Shown here: piece by piece, positions 30,341 through 41,889 of the stretch
Numbering within the stretch: position 1 is the stretch's first letter
Layout: every line of letters begins with the position of its first letter
Assembly: GCA_030323885.1 (NCBI GenBank)
Contig: CM059189.1
Coordinates: 51,371,661 to 51,435,660, forward strand
Length of the DNA stretch: 64,000 bases
DNA from: Branchipolynoe longqiensis
Lineage: Eukaryota; Annelida; Polychaeta; Phyllodocida; Polynoidae
Reading direction: 5' to 3'
Position numbers and translations under genes: made by a program
Notes under the pieces: generated by a model
The model's input: only the letters and a program-made list of their open reading frames with translations
What the model was told of the DNA's origin: nothing
The model's database searches: none

Positions 30341-31465
30341 TACTAAGCGAAAAAGCTAAACTTATTCCTTTGAATAACCTTTTAATTATATTCTAACACA
30401 TGCATTATCGCATCATGATATTTAGCATCACTATCGGGTGTATTGCATCATGCATCACATTACACCTCCAACGTTGCTACGCCCCTTCCTACTCGTCAGG
30501 TAGAATTTATCGTGTTGCTAAAGCATGACGTCACCGCCCAGCTCGAGCCACCTGGCTGGTCTGTGACTGATGTCGGGTGGTGGCAGGTTAGCTAATAGAA
30601 AACCCCGCCAGCCACCTAAGGATGCGACCAGCCGCTCTCTGAAACCAGAGGTGGGGCGTGTGCAACGCTGTCTGCTACGTCACGTGACCAGGGGACGCTA
30701 GATGGCGTCACCATAGCAGCGGCTTCGTGATTGCGTCGCGTCACCCTCACCTCTGGCCACAAGTATGGGGTGCCTTGTCATATAAGGCGGCTTTATGACA
30801 CTAACTATGGAAATGTGAACTACCATGCTTGAACTACCATGCTGGTAGGTTTGTTTTTTTGTCGAGTGTGAGCTAAAACTGTAAAAGTATTATGTAATTG
30901 AATCATTTCTGTTTAAACCCTTGTCCCACCATCTTCTGTTTTTCTGTGCGGCAGGGATGCCAATATCCAGGTATTCCAGGATAAAACTTTTTCTTGTTTT
31001 TCAGAAATTCAAGTAAAAGTTCAAAATAAAAAACAAGTCTGAAAATGTCATAGCTGCTCTAGACAATAATATTCGCGGTTATTCCTTCTAGATTTGACCT
31101 TACCTCCACGGTCCTGGAAATGCCGTGGATATAGGAATATAGGACTGTTGTCAATCTGCAGAGGTGCATCCTTGTCACTGCAGTTCTTGTCTGCGTACTC
31201 CACACCTGCCATGCTGGCCTACACTCTACCCTCTACATTCACTGTAAAGTGACACGCTAGTTCTGTGCTAAAGTTTGCTGATTTAATTATTGTCAATTTC
31301 ATTCAAACAATTTGAAAGATTTACGTGTACTCATGAAACAATGATTTGATTACATGAATATGCTTCAGTGATTGGGAGTGGATGTATGTCGGGGAATGTA
31401 TTTAAATTCTTCTGTTTTCATGCAGTATTGACATTAATATTGATGCTTGTCACCATTCAAACATT
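30341..31465. other. Intergenic region downstream of TMEM9, GC-rich core
   Basis: 30500-30790 is clearly GC-richer than its flanks, with CpG, a GTCACGTGAC palindrome at 30679-30688 and GACGTCACC at about 30528, so it might be regulatory. The rest is AT-rich with no supported feature. Confidence 0.35.
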
Positions 31466-31469
31466 AAAA

Positions 31470-32110
31470 TAAGTATTTGGTGTGGATCCTTCTGAGATAC
31501 TGCGGTATTTGGTGTGGATCATTCTGGGATACTGCGGTATTTGGTGTGGATCCTCCTGAGATACTGCAGTATTTGGTGTGGATCCTTCTGAGATACTGTG
31601 GTATTTGGTGTGGATCCTTCTGAGATACTGCGGTATTTGGTGTGGATCCTTCTGATATACTGGGGTATTTGGTGTGGATCATTCTGAGATACTGTGGTAT
31701 TTGGTGTGGATCCTTCTGAGATACTGGGGTATTTGGTGTGGATCCTTCTGATATACTGGGGTATTTGGTGTGGATCATTCTGAGATACTTTGGTATTTGG
31801 TGTGGATCATTCTGAGATACTGTGGTATTTGGTGTGGATCCTTCTGAGATGCTGCGGTATTTGGTGTGGATCCTTCTGAGTTGCTGCGGAATTTGGTGTG
31901 GATCCTTCTGAGATACTGCGGTCTTTGGTGTGGATCCTGAGATATGGCAGTATTTGGTGTGGATCCTTCTGAGATACTGTGGAATTTGGTGTGGATCCTT
32001 CTGAGATACTGCAGTATTTGGTGTGGATCATTCTGAGATACTGCAATATTTGGTGTGGATCATTCTGAGATACTGCGGTATTTGGTGTGGATCCTTCTGA
32101 GATACTGCAC
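31470..32110. repeat. 31-bp minisatellite, about 20 copies
   Basis: Unit GTATTTGGTGTGGATCCTTC then TGAGATACTGC, with small variants (CATTCTGAG, GATATACTGGG). One unit near 31935 is shortened. Because 31 is not a multiple of 3 and no frame of the unit has a minus-strand stop, long minus-strand open frames appear; they are not genes. Confidence 0.95.
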
Positions 32111-32349
32111 ACGGTTTTCTTTGCTGAATGGACGCTGCACTAGTAAGTACCATGTGGATTTACTGCAATATACTTCAGTAGTGAATAGTACGCAAGTTTT
32201 GTCTATGTGAGAAGACCTGGCTGTACTTACCTGTAAGCCTCATACTAGTCGTCACTGATGGGCTTTCAAATAGCACTCAGCCTTTGGCTTCGACTCCTTT
32301 GAAATCTCTACACACCCGCTTGGACATTTGCATATGGCTACAGATAGAT

Positions 32350-32665
32350 CAGGGATGCCAACCCTTACGGTTTTGCTGTAAGGTGTACAATATTTCATGT
32401 CCCATCATCACCTCGGCGTAAGGTGTACAATATTTTATGTCCATCATCACCTTACGCCGTACAATACTATTAATGTAGTAATGTTATATCAATCTTACAG
32501 ATTATTGCGAGAACATTGAAAAGAATGTGGAAATCTATCACAGATGTGTACAAAATGCAACACAGAGCATCTAGATTAAAAAAAATTTCTGGGGAGCTAC
32601 TGCCTCCAATATAACATCCCTTAAAGACCTTCTGGTTTTTCATTTTCCAATGTTGGCAACCCTGA
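32350..32665. mobile_element. MITE family J (CAGGGATGCCAAC ends)
   Basis: Ends CAGGGATGCCAACCCTTACG and TGTTGGCAACCCTG; interior repeated GTAAGGTGTACAATATTT and CATCATCACCTTACGCCG. A partial reversed copy is at 60198-60404. Confidence 0.6.
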
Positions 32666-32893
32666 CATGAAAATGTGTTTGAATTATATTAAGACTTATT
32701 TTATTATCAAAACGTATGTATAGGCCCTCCACCAGTTCTATTCGTGAACACAAAGTGAGATGTGTATAGGTGGCGCTATGAGCAATGGGCAACGCGTTGT
32801 GTTAAAATTAAACTCTTCGCTGCAGTTTTTAGCTTCTGAAACTGCGTATGTTTGTCATAATTATTGATTACTTAAAAATGCTGGAAAGATTTA

Positions 32894-33086
32894 CAGTAAA
32901 ACCTCTATAAATCGGCCGACCAGGGGCCCGACTTTAAATGGTCCATTTAGGGAGGTGGTCGGTTTATGGAGTATTTTTAAATGGTTACAATGGTATTGTA
33001 TGGGAGATCGTTTGGGACCCAAATAAAGCGATCAATATAGGGGAATGGTCGATCTGTGGAGGTGGTCGGTTAGAGAGGTTTTACTG
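32894..33086. mobile_element. Pogo-like MITE family G, full copy
   Basis: Flanked by TA; ends CAGTAAAACCTCTATAAATC and GAGAGGTTTTACTG. Orientation is reversed compared with the interior of 21584-21778. Confidence 0.85.
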
Positions 33087-33610
33087 TAGTTAAACCAAAA
33101 TTTGCCAGATCTTAGTTTGCTTGCTCTTGTCGCTGGGTGGCAGTGAGAATCCATATGTTGCCCAGAATTCGTTGAAATGCTTACTCATTTAATAGAAGTT
33201 TGATTTTATGACAGCCGAATGTGACTATTTGGCAGTCATGTATAACTTTATAACTTTATAACTTGTGATAAGTCAAGAAGTAAGGTCTCTTTTTGTCTCA
33301 TAACTGTAGGATTTTCTCTAAACCAAGTGTGCACATATATACATATTATATATATATATATTAGTGTTACCCCTGTAGGTGGGATATTTAACCATTTCTT
33401 TTAGTTGGACTGAAGGGTACTTTAATATATATATTCGGTGTTAAGTGAGTAGTACAGTGAGCAGGTGAGCGGTGGCGCCACCGGGGGAGTTGAAGCCTGA
33501 GCAGTAGATGAGTAGTTTGAGGCTCAACCACCCGATTACTGGTGGGTGGGTGTTAGGAGAGTATAGAATTTGGGGTTATTATACTCGTATAATTCTTATA
33601 CAGCACATAT
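33087..33610. other. Intergenic, AT microsatellites, nothing else recognised
   Basis: TATATATA runs at 33340-33360 and 33606-33628; no gene. It leads directly into the DIRS element's left end. Confidence 0.4.
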
Positions 33611-34156
33611 ATATATATATATATATATTTTACCTCGGTATACAGCCTCAGGCTAGGGAGAAGGAAGCACGTGAGGTACCAGCAATTAGCATATACAACT
33701 CACGACTGTGTCGTTGGGTTGCAAATTTAGTCTACATACGAGCTAATACGCAGTAAGTATCATAAAAACTGTGGTTAGCTTAATCATGATGCATTAGAGC
33801 ATCATTATGGAAAGTTTAGACTTTCTTTGGTCCATTTTGGACGAGACTCCCCACAAAACTTTTTCAGGCGTTTCTCCGAGTTTCGTAGCATTTTCTCCAA
33901 CTTGTTGACGTTGTAGTCACAGGTGGGAGAAGTGTGCGTGACAGAGGGATGGGCGGGGCGATACACTGGTCCCGACCCCGCGTAAGGTTTGGGCTTGACC
34001 CACAACCCACGCACAAATTTAGCTTATTACGCCTGTGTTATAACGGTATAAACACGTTCTCTAACACCAATAGATGTCCAAATGAGTTTTAAACAACCAT
34101 GTTATGACATATATATATATACCGGGACTGATCAAAAAATTTTGTTTCAGCTCTCG

Positions 34157-35460
34157 ATGGCCACGAAGTGGAGTAAGCGCGGTGCAGCAGCAGCCGAGGG
34201 GCGTGTTCCGAGTGGCGAGGACGAGGAGTACGACTCCTCACCCGTGTTGTCGGCAGGGCCTGCGACACAGCCCGGGGCGCGTATTCTCTCCAAGGAGGAC
34301 ATAGTGCCTGGCGGCGCCGCGCCTCAAATTGGGAGACGCGGTTTGCGGCGATGGAGAGTCACATAATGGCTCTCAAACCACCGGTGTCTCGTAAACGGAG
34401 TGTGCAAGAAGAGTCTTCTGTGGAGGATTTCTCCGACACAGACTCAGAGATGGAGCTTAGGGCTCCTTCTCCTTCTCCTAAACGAAGAAAGAAGAAGAAA
34501 CACATTGTTTCTTCGGGTGATGAGTTCACCAAGGGGAGGGGGAAGACTGGGCTTCGCAAAAAGCGCAAGACCAAGTCCAAGAAGAAGAAGAAGAAGAGGA
34601 AAGTTTCTTCTTCTTCTGACTCGTCCACGGATTCCACGTCTACGGAATCGGACTCAGACACGCAATATGAAGGTGTCTATGCTGCCATTGGAGGCAAATT
34701 GGCTAAGAAAGTGGAGAAGCCAAGGGCTAAGCGGGTGAAAACCACTACGCTTATGCGTGAGAACATTAATGGCCATTTCCGCACGTTTAAGCCGGCGGAG
34801 ATTATTTCTAAATTATCAGATGAGTTAACAGGCATTAAAGGTGTTCCCAACTCCATCATTAAGGAGATGGATTGAGATGTCAATATGACGGACGACCGTA
34901 AGAGATTTGAGGGTGTGTTGCACATAGTGCATAAGGCGGTGCTTGGTACCTTAACAGCTATTGCTCCTGTAGCAAACAGAATGCAACAAGAAAACAAGTT
35001 CTCGTCTTTGGCTAAGACGATGGACAAAGGTATTGCATTGTTGGCGGCGGCAGGTAATTAATTACCTGTCGTATCGAAGATATGAAAATGTTTTCAAGTC
35101 GGTTTGCACAGATGCTGGCAAAGAAGTGGCTCGCTCAAAGAAGGTTACTGATAATGATGGGAAAGAGTTTACGCTCTTTCTTGCTCCAGAGCCGATTAAT
35201 TTAAAGGGAAACCTTTAGATAACACGAAAATGTTTGGCGGTCAACTACAATACCTCTATAAAGAGGTAGAAACTGCAGCCAAGAGTGGCAAAAACATGGA
35301 TGGTAAGAAGAAACAGGAAACTCCTCGTTTCAAAAGGTCACGAGGGGATTTTCGTCCACGGCGGTTCACCAGGGGAACCAGATCGGGTTCAAACTTCGGT
35401 CAAGGTTTTCGGGCCGGGGCGCTCGCTCAGGCTGGACCGACAACACCGCACGGCCACTAG
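34157..35460 (+). pseudogene. DIRS copy A gag-like ORF, multiple lesions
   Basis: Starts ATGGCCACGAAGTGG, switches frame near 34350, then shows an SPSPKRRKKKK basic patch, KSKKKKKKRKV, and a Ser/Asp/Thr-rich acidic tract (SSSSDSSTDSTSTESDSD). Stop TGA at 34873-34875 falls where copy B reads CGG (Arg). AATT is duplicated at about 35053 (TAATTAATTACC against TAATTACC in B), shifting frame. The C-terminal FRPRRFTRGTR Arg/Gly-rich region could bind nucleic acid. Not translatable. Confidence 0.75.
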
Positions 35461-35785
35461 GCCGAGGTGTCAACTCGCCGAGACCCTTCCCCAGGTGCGG
35501 GTCCAAGTAGAGGTTGAAACACAAACGTTACAAGTCCTTCCAGCCTCTAAAACCACACAAACTGTAAGCAACTTTGTGGCTGGTAATATTAATAATCATT
35601 AGTTTCTGATGCAACAAAATTACTAGTGACCAAGAATTTTACAAATAGTTGACCATTGAGGCCAATCTAAATAGTTCACAATCCCTTCACACAAATTCAA
35701 TCCCGGTACAAGGCAGGATACCTTTTCCTTATAACATTGAACCGTTTGAACGAGAGGCAACTAACTAAACAGGTACAAAAATTCT

Positions 35786-37447
35786 TTGAGAAAGAATTAT
35801 ACAAAAAGTGACATACTGTTCAGAGAGTTTATTTCAAACATCTTCTCGAGACCAAAGCCTGATGGCGAGGTTCGAATGATCCTGGATTTAACAATCCTTA
35901 ATAAAATGGTTGAATATCGACATTTTAAAATGTTCTCGCTAGATACGGCACGAGATCTGATTACGCCAGATGCGTGGATGGCTAGTGTTGATTTACAAGA
36001 TGCATATTATACGCTTCCCATAAGGGAAAAAGACCGAAAATTTCTTCGGTTTCTTTGGGATAACCAACTCTATGAGTTTACCTGCATGCCGAATGGTTTA
36101 GCTTGTGCCCCTCGTTTATTCACTAAACTGCTTAAACCTGTTTTTTCAGTAATGGCGCGGAAGGGTCATATAATGTTTCCATACATAGATGATTCCTTTA
36201 TTATAGCATCAACACAAATTGATTGTGGGAATGCAGTTTTGGATTTATGTGCTTTACTTACTAAATTGGGGTTTTATGTACATCCACAAAAGTCAGTGTT
36301 TAAACCAACAAAACAACTCAAATGTTTAGGGTTTATTCTGGATACACAGTCTCTTACAGTGTCGATAACAGAACAAAAACTAATTAAGTTTATGAATACA
36401 GCGACCCAGCTTATTAAGTTACCAAAACCTAATATTAGACAGGTCGCAGTCCTTATTGGGATAATGATATCGTATGCACCCGCTATTCTATACGGGAAGG
36501 CCCATATTAAATCTCTAGAAATAGATAAAAATTTAGCGTTAACACGAACTAAAGGGAATTTTGAGCGAAAGATGTTTATTTCGCAACAAGGGCTACAGGA
36601 TATTGCATGGTGGATGCAACACATAGCAAGTTCACCAAATCCAATCCGCATGGCGGAACCTAATACGGTAATTACTACTGATGCTTCGTTAGAAGGTTGG
36701 GGAGCTCATCGAGATGGGGTCACAACAGGAGGTAGATGGCTTGATGAAGAAAAATCAGACCATATTAATGCACTAGAATTGCGTGCTATTTATCTGGGCT
36801 TACGTAGTTTAGTAAAGATAAATAAATCACAGGTTAGAATACTAACTGATAATACTACTGCCATGGCATATATTCGTAACATTGGTGGAACCAAATCAAA
36901 GTCTTGCAATCAGTTATCTAAACTGATTTGGAACTGGGCACAGGCTCAACAAGTCTGGCTGACTGTAGCGCATATTCCAGGGTCACAAAATACACTTGCA
37001 GATTATAAAAGTAGAAATTTCCATGACCATTTAGAGTGGTCTCTCTCTACACCTTTGTTTAACTTCTTTTGTGAAAAATGGGGTACACCTAAAGTTGACT
37101 TGTTTGCATCACGAAATAATAACAAATTACCTTGTTATGTTTCTTGGCATCCTGAACCGGAGGCTTGGAAAGTAGATGCATTTGCTATTATCTGGGAAAA
37201 TAAATATTTTTATATTTTCCCACCGTTTAGCATTATCAGCCGAGTTGTCAGGAAAATCGGTTTGGAAAGGACACATGCTATACTGGTGGTGCCCGATTGG
37301 GACACGCAACCTTGGCTGCCAGCAGTTTCACAACTGGCAAAAGAACATATACGATTCCCAAGAAAACTCGGGAACCTGACACACCACGGACCGCTAGTGG
37401 TTCACGGCGACGTGTCAACGACGCCCCTATTGGCATTCCTTTTCTAA
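35786..37447 (+). pseudogene. DIRS copy A reverse transcriptase-RNase H
   Basis: Open for 553 codons, but its 5' part before the ISNIFSRPKP motif is frameshifted relative to copy B. RT motifs: PKPDGEVRMILDL, SVDLQDAYYTLPI, LACAPRLFTKLL and the catalytic FPYIDDSF. RNase H: TTDAS, ALELRA, TDNTTAMAYI and LADYKSR give D-E-D-D. After it comes the DIRS-typical VDLFASRNNNKLPCYVSWHP and FPPFSIISRV region. The end overlaps the recombinase frame by about 150 bp. Confidence 0.88.
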
Positions 37448-37955
37448 GGAAACAGCTGCAGCAATTTGGATTGGACAAAATTACTGAGAATAGGATAGTA
37501 TCTGATGCCTGGAGGCCAGGAACTGTCAAAATGTACACATCCTATTTAAAGAAATGGGGTGTACATTGTATGTTAATGAAAGTTAAGCCAACAAATCCAA
37601 CAATTTCACAAGTAGCTCGTTTTCTTCGTTCTCTAGAGGATGAAGGACTATCCTTTGGGTCGATCAATGCGGCAAGATGTGCGTTATCAATCATATTACC
37701 GAGAATTGATGGCGAAACAGTTGGAAACATTATGTTCTTTGTTATCTACTTCGTTCAATTTATCAAAGGAATCCTCCAAAACCAAAGTATAGTCGGTTTT
37801 GGGATGTGTCTATAGTATTTAAGTTGTTTCAGGCTTGGCCTCACAACTCGTGGTTAGATATAAAACAATTAGGTTTTAAGGTCGCGGTCCTGTTATTATT
37901 AGTAACCGGACACAGATGACAGACGATTGTTGCTTTATCTTTAACTGGATTAGAA
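37297..37955 (+). pseudogene. DIRS copy A tyrosine recombinase, frameshifted and truncated by gap
   Basis: Open to 37815 in one frame. Compared with copy B, one A is lost in GTTGGAAACATTATG (about 37723), shifting the frame, and GGA of GHRGQT is TGA at 37917-37919, directly after the first catalytic Arg. The HxxR and Tyr parts are in the gap. Copy A does carry CAA (Gln) at the codon that is a stop in copy B, so its N-terminal extension is open. Confidence 0.8.
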
Positions 37956-38455
37956 NNNNNNNNNNNNNNNNNNNNNNNNNNNNNNNNNNNNNNNNNNNNN
38001 NNNNNNNNNNNNNNNNNNNNNNNNNNNNNNNNNNNNNNNNNNNNNNNNNNNNNNNNNNNNNNNNNNNNNNNNNNNNNNNNNNNNNNNNNNNNNNNNNNNN
38101 NNNNNNNNNNNNNNNNNNNNNNNNNNNNNNNNNNNNNNNNNNNNNNNNNNNNNNNNNNNNNNNNNNNNNNNNNNNNNNNNNNNNNNNNNNNNNNNNNNNN
38201 NNNNNNNNNNNNNNNNNNNNNNNNNNNNNNNNNNNNNNNNNNNNNNNNNNNNNNNNNNNNNNNNNNNNNNNNNNNNNNNNNNNNNNNNNNNNNNNNNNNN
38301 NNNNNNNNNNNNNNNNNNNNNNNNNNNNNNNNNNNNNNNNNNNNNNNNNNNNNNNNNNNNNNNNNNNNNNNNNNNNNNNNNNNNNNNNNNNNNNNNNNNN
38401 NNNNNNNNNNNNNNNNNNNNNNNNNNNNNNNNNNNNNNNNNNNNNNNNNNNNNNN
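37956..38455. other. Assembly gap, 500 N
   Basis: Exactly 500 N, a conventional placeholder, so the true length is unknown. It removes the 3' end of DIRS copy A and joins to a SINE fragment. Confidence 0.99.
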
Positions 38456-38575
38456 ATTAGGATAGGACAAGGACTGGTTGGCTCAGTGTCAGGATAATGT
38501 AACTGAGTGGGATATCAGGTCCTGGTGGCCTGGTCTCCTACTCCTAGTGGGACAGTACTATAACTCCTCACCCAA
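38456..38575 (+). mobile_element. SINE family 1 fragment after the gap
   Basis: ATTAGGATAGGACAAGGACT to GGGACAGTACTATAA; head hidden in the gap, tail diverges after 38570. Confidence 0.75.
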
Positions 38576-38659
38576 CCCACCAACAACTGACCATACACAC
38601 AACACACAATAGCACCCCTCCTGCCCACTAGTGCCATATGAAGTCACTCAGAAGTCACA

Positions 38660-38662
38660 TAT

Positions 38663-38695
<33 letters not shown>

Positions 38696-38779
38696 TACAT
38701 ACATATATACATACATACATACATACATACATACATACATACATACATACATACATACATACATACATACATACATACA
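38660..38779. repeat. (CATA)n microsatellite
   Basis: About 120 bp of CATACATACATA with a few TATATA interruptions. Confidence 0.95.
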
Positions 38780-38782
38780 CAT

Positions 38783-38960
38783 GGGATGATAGCGGTTTCG
38801 GGAAAACAAAAGCGGAAATCAAGCCAAGATTATTATCCAGACGCCAAATTTCCGTCCTTGAGGCTAGCAACCGTACCACACCTAGATTTTAAAAACAAAA
38901 ATGCCCCCAGGCTGTGAAAGAAATCCGGAAATCCGCTAAAAAATGGGGTAATATCATCCC
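38783..38960. mobile_element. MITE family D, short copy
   Basis: Ends GGGATGATAGCGG and GGGGTAATATCATCCC; interior GCGGAAATCAAGCCAAGATT and CGCCAAATTTCCGT as in 48635-48978. Confidence 0.65.
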
Positions 38961-39051
38961 TGTATACACACACACAGATACATACATACAAACACTCACA
39001 CAAATACGGAAATTATGGCAAACATTTATACATATATATACATTATATATG

Positions 39052-40421
39052 GGGTTTTCTTCAGTGCTGGTCCTAATTGGTTGGTCCCTCACATTGTAAT
39101 TGTTTTCTTCTAAATTAATTCTCCTTTTCATACCAAATGAAGACAATTCCTTTCATTAAACCCTAAAGAAGCAATGACAGCAATCCAGTGAGAAAAAGAA
39201 TTTTGGTTTATTTTTTATTGCAAAAATAGATTCATTTGTCATGCAAATATGACAGCTAAGAATGGCAATGGTGAAACTGTACTGCTTGTGTTGAAAACTA
39301 CTTCATTGTAGACCAAAATATTCAAACATAGCTAGTTTATTTGCAAAGTTGTAACATGCAAAAATGTCAGAAAACTAATGTTAGGACGGTTGAGTGTCTG
39401 TGTGTAAAACAACGATGATTGAAAGTGAGCATAACGCATGTTTCATGAGGTGTCATAAATAGCTATAAATAGCATAGCATCATAGATACCTAGTTCTGAA
39501 GACAAAAGTTATAATATTATTTCCTAAAATGCATTAAAAACTTTGTGTCACGGGTGAAATAGACGTAAAGGCGAAAATTTATTTTGCGTTACAAAATCCA
39601 ACAATGGATCAAATGTCTTCTCACCATGATTTTCAAATATACCATAGGCATCTACTGATGATGTGGTGTCAAGTCATAAACAGGATGTTGTACTATGATG
39701 CTATTAGTATTACTGTGGGGTGTCACACATCGGTGAAGAAGAAACACGCATTCACCTGTTGTCATCTTCATCCTCCAAGTCATCACAATACCTGAATAAT
39801 GCCCTGAATAAACACATTTTTTGCATGCTATTAGCAGTTTCTAATCTAAGTCATTACTGAGTGTCACATGAAACATGTGTTACATGTTACATGAAACATG
39901 TGTTACAATTCCAAGAACATCAGAAATTAGGGAAGTGTTCCAAGATAACTTTGAAATATGTCCAAGGCATCAAAAACTAAGAAGCATAAATACTTTTTCA
40001 TCATCTGTGGTGCTTGTTTCATCATGAAGGAACAACTTTTCCTTTCCATGTAACGCATGTTTCAGTGTCACAATTTTATATGTTCTCTGTTCTACTCTCA
40101 AGTGGACGAACACTCATAAAATTGCACTTAGTTACTCCTAGTGACTGCTGTTCAAAATCTAACTAGGAAATAATAAGGGTCTTGTTTTAATATTACATAA
40201 TGAGGGTTTTTGTGTCAGGCCGAAACACGTGTAAAGTTCTCCACTTGGTCATGTTCGAAGCCACCCTGACTTGCAGACGGGGTCCAAACTGCTTTTTTTT
40301 CAATTGTGTCTTAAAATTGGATGTATGTGGAACACAACAAGCCTAATTGGGATAGGCTGTAACATATTTCAGTTTTGACCTCCGATTCCCCCTTTTTAGG
40401 ACCAGCCCTGAAGAAGAACCC
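39052..40421. mobile_element. Non-autonomous TIR element, about 1.37 kb
   Basis: Ends GGGGTTTTCTTCAGTGCTGG followed by TCCTAA, and TTAGGACCAGCCCTGAAGAA followed by GAACCC, inverted. It sits in TATATATA flanks. Internal words ACGCATGTTTCATG and CACATGAAACATGTGTTACA repeat in both orientations. No transposase frame. Confidence 0.65.
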
Positions 40422-40489
40422 ATGTATATATATAATGTATAGATATAATGTATATATATAAAGTATATATATATACATACATATATATA

Positions 40490-40801
40490 GTATAGTTATA
40501 CGAGTCTTACCTTGGTACAGATGATGGATAACTGTTGTTTTACCGAGGTATAAGCCTCGGATAGATGTGGGCTAGGGAGAGGTAAGCACGTCCGGTACCA
40601 GCAATCTTAACCTACTTATTGAGGATAAAAATGACTTTCAAACAATGGATACTATTACTTTACCGAAAAGGTACACCAACGGAATAGATGTGGCAGGGTG
40701 TGGCGGGAGGGCCCTAGCCCACATCTATCCGAGGCTTATACCTCGGTAAAAACAACAGTTATCCATCATCTGTACCAAGGTAAGACTCGTATAACTATAC
40801 T
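40490..40801. repeat. Large inverted repeat at the 3' end of DIRS copy B
   Basis: Arms 40490-40586 and 40706-40801 (TATAGTTATACGAGTCTTAC against GTAAGACTCGTATAACTATA, through GATAGATGTGGGCTAGGG) pair over about 95 bp with very few differences, leaving a loop near 120 bp. The arm and loop also hold GGGAGAGGTAAGCACGTCCG and GTACCAGCAAT, words that occur at the 5' terminus of the element (45090-45120, complement). So it contains internal sequence complementary to the termini, as known for DIRS elements. Confidence 0.75.
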
Positions 40802-40930
40802 ATTTTACCTCGGTAAACAGCCTCAGGCTAGCCTCAGGCTAGGGAGACCTTTACATAATTCATTTTTATCCTTAATATCATTCTTTCTTATTATTATAAC
40901 ATTCTAAATTTTTGTTCTCACCTATTCTTG

Positions 40931-41866
40931 TTAGTTGGCGAGAAGACGCTTTGCAACGCCGGTAGGCTTTTCTAGTCGTTTATTATAATGTTTTGCAAAC
41001 GACTTAGCCGTCTTCCAGCCTGCATGCGCTAGTATTCTTTTCACAGAAATACCAAGCACCCGTGCCTTGGAGACCATGGCTCCTCTAGTTGAGTGGGAAG
41101 AGTATTTACTCGTATCCACTCCAGCCAATTTCAACACCGTAATTGTCCATCTGGCAAGTGTGTCTCGTGAAATCGCCTTATGTGGCTTTATAAAGCTCAC
41201 TAATAGTTGTTGTGATGCACGTAAATCCTTTGTCTTGTATATATAAGCCCGTATGGCCGACACAACACATAATTTCCGATCATTCGGAAAACAGTCTAAG
41301 TGAACCGTTGATAAAGGGTCACCTAACGTGTTCGATTTAAGCAATTTTTCTAAATCAAACGTAGCTTGTTCCTTGTCTATTTCTAATCCAGTTAAGGATA
41401 AAGCAACAATCGTCTGTCCTCTGTGTCCGGTTACTAACAATAACAGGACCGCGACCTTAAAACCTAACTGTTTTATATCTAACCACGAGTTGTGAGGCCA
41501 AGCCTGAAACAACTTAAATACTATAGAAACATCCCAAAACCGACTATACTTTGGTTTTGGAGGATTCCTTTGATAAATTGAACGAAGTAAATAACAAATA
41601 ACATAATGTTTTCCAACTGTTTCGCCATCAATTCTAGGTAAAATAATTGATAACGCACACCTCGCCGCATTAATCGATCCAAAGGAAAGTCCTTCATCCT
41701 CTAGAGAACGAAGAAACCGAGCTACTTGTGAAATCTTTGGATTTGTTGGCTTAACTTTCATTAACAAACAATGTACACCCCATTTCTTTAAATAGGTTGT
41801 ATACATTTTGACAGTTCCTGGCCTCCAGGCATCCGATACTATCCTATCCTCAGTAATTCTGTCCAA
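40931..41866 (-). CDS. DIRS copy B tyrosine recombinase, 311 codons
   Basis: Catalytic set complete: Arg149 (GHRGQT), His258 and Arg261 (HSTRGA), His281 (HAGW) and Tyr294 (AKHYNKRL). DIRS recombinases join the circular cDNA into the genome in place of an integrase. The natural N-terminus probably lies further upstream, overlapping the RT frame; in this copy that extension is cut by an in-frame TAA at 41873-41875 (CAA in copy A). Translation from the Met at 41866 would still give the whole catalytic core. Confidence 0.85.
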   Translation of the reverse strand: MDRITEDRIVSDAWRPGTVKMYTTYLKKWGVHCLLMKVKPTNPKISQVARFLRSLEDEGLSFGSINAARCALSIILPRIDGETVGKHYVICYLLRSIYQRNPPKPKYSRFWDVSIVFKLFQAWPHNSWLDIKQLGFKVAVLLLLVTGHRGQTIVALSLTGLEIDKEQATFDLEKLLKSNTLGDPLSTVHLDCFPNDRKLCVVSAIRAYIYKTKDLRASQQLLVSFIKPHKAISRDTLARWTITVLKLAGVDTSKYSSHSTRGAMVSKARVLGISVKRILAHAGWKTAKSFAKHYNKRLEKPTGVAKRLLAN

Positions 41867-41889
41867 TCCAAATTACTGTAGCTGCTTCC

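Larger units (their letters stand above)
33629..37955 (+). mobile_element. DIRS-type (tyrosine recombinase) retrotransposon, copy A, cut by gap
   Basis: Left terminal sequence TTTTACCTCGGTATACAGCC then TCAGGCTAGGGAGAAGGAAG, untranslated leader, gag-like frames, reverse transcriptase-RNase H, and a tyrosine recombinase running into the assembly gap at 37956. Its ends and genes match copy B (about 40490-45165), which lies in the opposite orientation. Order and the overlap of the recombinase start with the end of the RT frame are typical of DIRS elements. Confidence 0.88.

Noticed and set aside
31470..32110. CRISPR-like array of short direct repeats
   Set aside because: Units are contiguous with no unique spacers, in an animal genome; it is a minisatellite. 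The same applies to the 23-bp, 94-bp and 139-bp arrays.
34359..34661. Acidic/Phe-rich open frame opposite the DIRS gag
   Set aside because: Antisense shadow of the Lys- and Ser-rich gag coding sequence.
37841..38497. Open frames crossing the N run
   Set aside because: Ambiguous bases in an assembly gap, not sequence.
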